Source: an uncultured Oscillospiraceae bacterium (GTDB lineage: Bacteria > Bacillota > Clostridia > Oscillospirales > Acutalibacteraceae). From it: DNA of 6,103 bases. Positions within the stretch are counted from its first letter, which is position 1. Each line of letters begins with the position of its first letter. This document shows positions 4,788 to 6,103 of the stretch, one piece after another. A model generated the notes under the pieces. That model made no database searches, was not told where the DNA came from, and saw only the letters and a program-made list of their open reading frames with translations. The stretch spans positions 1-6,103 of the forward strand of contig URPG01000133.1 of assembly GCA_900549675.1 (NCBI GenBank). The letters are read 5' to 3'. The translations under genes and the position numbers were made by a program.

Positions 4788-6103
4788 ATGACCAAAGATA
4801 TGACGTCCGGCTCGCCGTTTAAAAAGATTGTTGCTTTTACCATGCCGCTTTATCTAACGAATGTTTTTCAGCAGCTTTACACGATTGTCAACAGTATTAT
4901 TGTCGGTCAGCTTTTGGGAACAGGGGCCTTGGCGGCAGTCGGGTTAACCAGTTCCATCAGTTTTTTAATTATCGGTTTTTGTACAGGGGTTGCAACGGGA
5001 TTCTCTATCCCTATTGCGCAATCCTTTGGTTCCAGAGATTATCGGGAAATGAGAAGACTTTCGGGCAATATTACAACTTTAGCAGCAATTATTTCGGTGG
5101 TTTTTACAGTGGTGACCGCGGTATTATGCAATCCGATTTTGCAGTGGATGAATACTCCCGAAAATATTTTTGCTGATACTTATGATTATCTGCTGATTTT
5201 ATTTCTGGGGATTCCAACGGTTTTTGTCTATAATGCACTAGCCGGGCTTATGCGTTCTTTAGGAGATAGTAAAACACCATTATTCATTTTGGTGTTGTCG
5301 GCTATCTTGAGCGTTGTGCTGGCAATTGTTTTTATTCAGGTGTTTGGCTGGGGGGTTGCCGGTGCCGGTTGGGCCATTTTTGTGTCACAGTTATTTTCCG
5401 CTGTGTGGTTGCCGTCATCAAAAAATTTCCTCTTCTGCATTTTAGAAAAGAAGATTTAAGGCTTCAATCTCAATCAGTATCCCGTTTGCTTTCCATGGGC
5501 ATTCCTATGGGTTTGCAATTTTCCATTACGGGCATTGGCAGTGTGGTTTTGCAGAGCGCCGTAAATCAATTGGGCTCTGTAATTGTGGCGGCAGTGTCTT
5601 CTGGGGCACGTCTTAGCAACAATTTAATTGGTTGTGCCTATGACTCTTTAGGCTCCGCTATGGCGACCTATGCCGGTCAAAATTTGGGAGCAGGACGCAT
5701 CAGCCGTCTTCGCAAGGGTGTAAAAGTGTCCATTCAGCTTTCTTTGATGTTTACCGTTTTTGCAGTTTTTGTTTGCTTTGTGTTCGGGCGCCCTTTGTCA
5801 GCGATGTTTGTCAGCGGAGAAAACAGTGAACTGATTATTAAATATACGTATCAATTTGTAAAAGCCTGCGCTTTGTTCTATATTCCGCTGGCTCTAGTGA
5901 ATATTTTGCGTTTGACAATTCAAGGCTTGGGGTACAGTAAGCTGGCTATGATGGCGGGAGTATTTGAAATGGTTGCCCGTGTTGTTGTGGGTAAAATTTT
6001 TGTCCCCTTGTTTGGTTTTGTAGCGGCTTGTGTTGCAAATCCGGCGGCATGGGGGTTTGCCAATGTTTTTTTAATTCCGGCTTACTTCATGGTAATGAAA
6101 AAA
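4788..6103 (+). pseudogene. MATE family efflux transporter, frameshifted and cut by the window edge
   Basis: This is a multidrug and toxic compound extrusion membrane transporter, normally about 450 residues with two six-helix halves exporting drugs or cations by H+ or Na+ antiport. The first half reads from the ATG at 4788 (AGAGGG 7 bases upstream) and keeps MTKDMTSGSP, FQQLYTIVNSIIVGQLLG and MRSLGDSKTPL. It stops at the TAA 5457-5459 after 223 residues. The second half continues in the -1 frame with no stop to the window end, with FPLLHFRKED, MGIPMGLQFSITGIGSV, GSAMATYAGQNLGAG and a typical C-terminal FLIPAYF. The switch lies between about 5400 and 5426, in the link between halves. The second half has no ribosome binding site of its own (first ATG at 5494), so a split gene is unlikely. 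Counting through, about 439 codons are present and only a few are missing at the right. A true mutation, a read error or frameshifting are all possible. Confidence 0.85.
5420..5426 (+). other. Slippery heptamer A AAA AAT in the MATE gene
   Basis: The zero-frame codons are TCA AAA AAT, giving the pattern X XXY YYZ. A -1 slip here leads directly into TTT CCT CTT (Phe-Pro-Leu), the correct frame of the second half. A weak stem, TCTTCT (5431-5436) with AGAAGA (5449-5454), begins 5 bases downstream. The same run of six As is also a plausible place for a sequencing or replication error. Confidence 0.45.

Noticed and set aside
5494..6103. Separate gene for the second half of the MATE protein starting at the ATG 5494
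   Set aside because: There is no ribosome binding site upstream, and conserved MATE sequence (FPLLHFRKED) lies before this ATG in the same frame, so it is the continuation of one gene.
1..6103. CRISPR arrays, tRNA or rRNA genes, insertion sequences, phage genes, toxin-antitoxin pairs
   Set aside because: None seen: no regularly spaced repeats, no cloverleaf-like segments noticed, no transposase or integrase-like frames, and every long frame is explained by a housekeeping gene.

Overview
The window looks like the chromosome of a motile, low-GC Gram-positive bacterium, most likely a member of the class Clostridia. The base composition is AT-rich and the ribosome binding sites are strong GGAGG-type. 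The gene set also fits: a DegV fatty-acid-binding protein, a MotA/MotB stator pair, a long (392 aa) variant PRPP synthetase and a clostridial-type MATE transporter. Taxonomy below class level cannot be supported from the sequence alone.

Layout: 1-287 holds no convincing gene, but carries a bidirectional terminator hairpin (192-227) that suits the end of the leftward degV. degV (288-1121, minus) is read away from the rest. The divergent spacer 1122-1454 carries a tandem operator-like repeat and a candidate promoter for degV, and a near-consensus sigma-A promoter for motA. motA (1455-2285) and motB (2292-3119) form a two-gene operon closed by a long terminator hairpin (3154-3197). A PRPP synthetase gene with its own promoter and ribosome binding site follows (3380-4558) and ends at a 16-bp perfect hairpin (4577-4612). 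The last unit is a MATE efflux gene (from 4788). It shifts reading frame around 5400-5426 and runs off the right edge within a few codons of its expected end.

The genes seem to be four separate transcription units rather than one pathway: lipid handling (degV), flagellar rotation (motAB), nucleotide precursor supply (prs) and drug/cation export (MATE). No new multi-gene system is evident. The most interesting signals lie inside familiar genes. The stator departs from canonical MotA/MotB at several functional positions: the usual TM3 proline is a threonine in MotA, there are extra acidic residues in the membrane part of both subunits, the MotB N-terminus is strongly acidic, and the Asp of the peptidoglycan-binding motif is missing. 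The MATE gene is broken exactly between its two six-helix halves, next to an A AAA AAT slippery heptamer in the correct phase. The degV leader has two adjacent 14-bp palindromic repeats that look like an operator. Two predicted starts were moved inward on ribosome-binding-site evidence (degV to 1121, motA to 1455).
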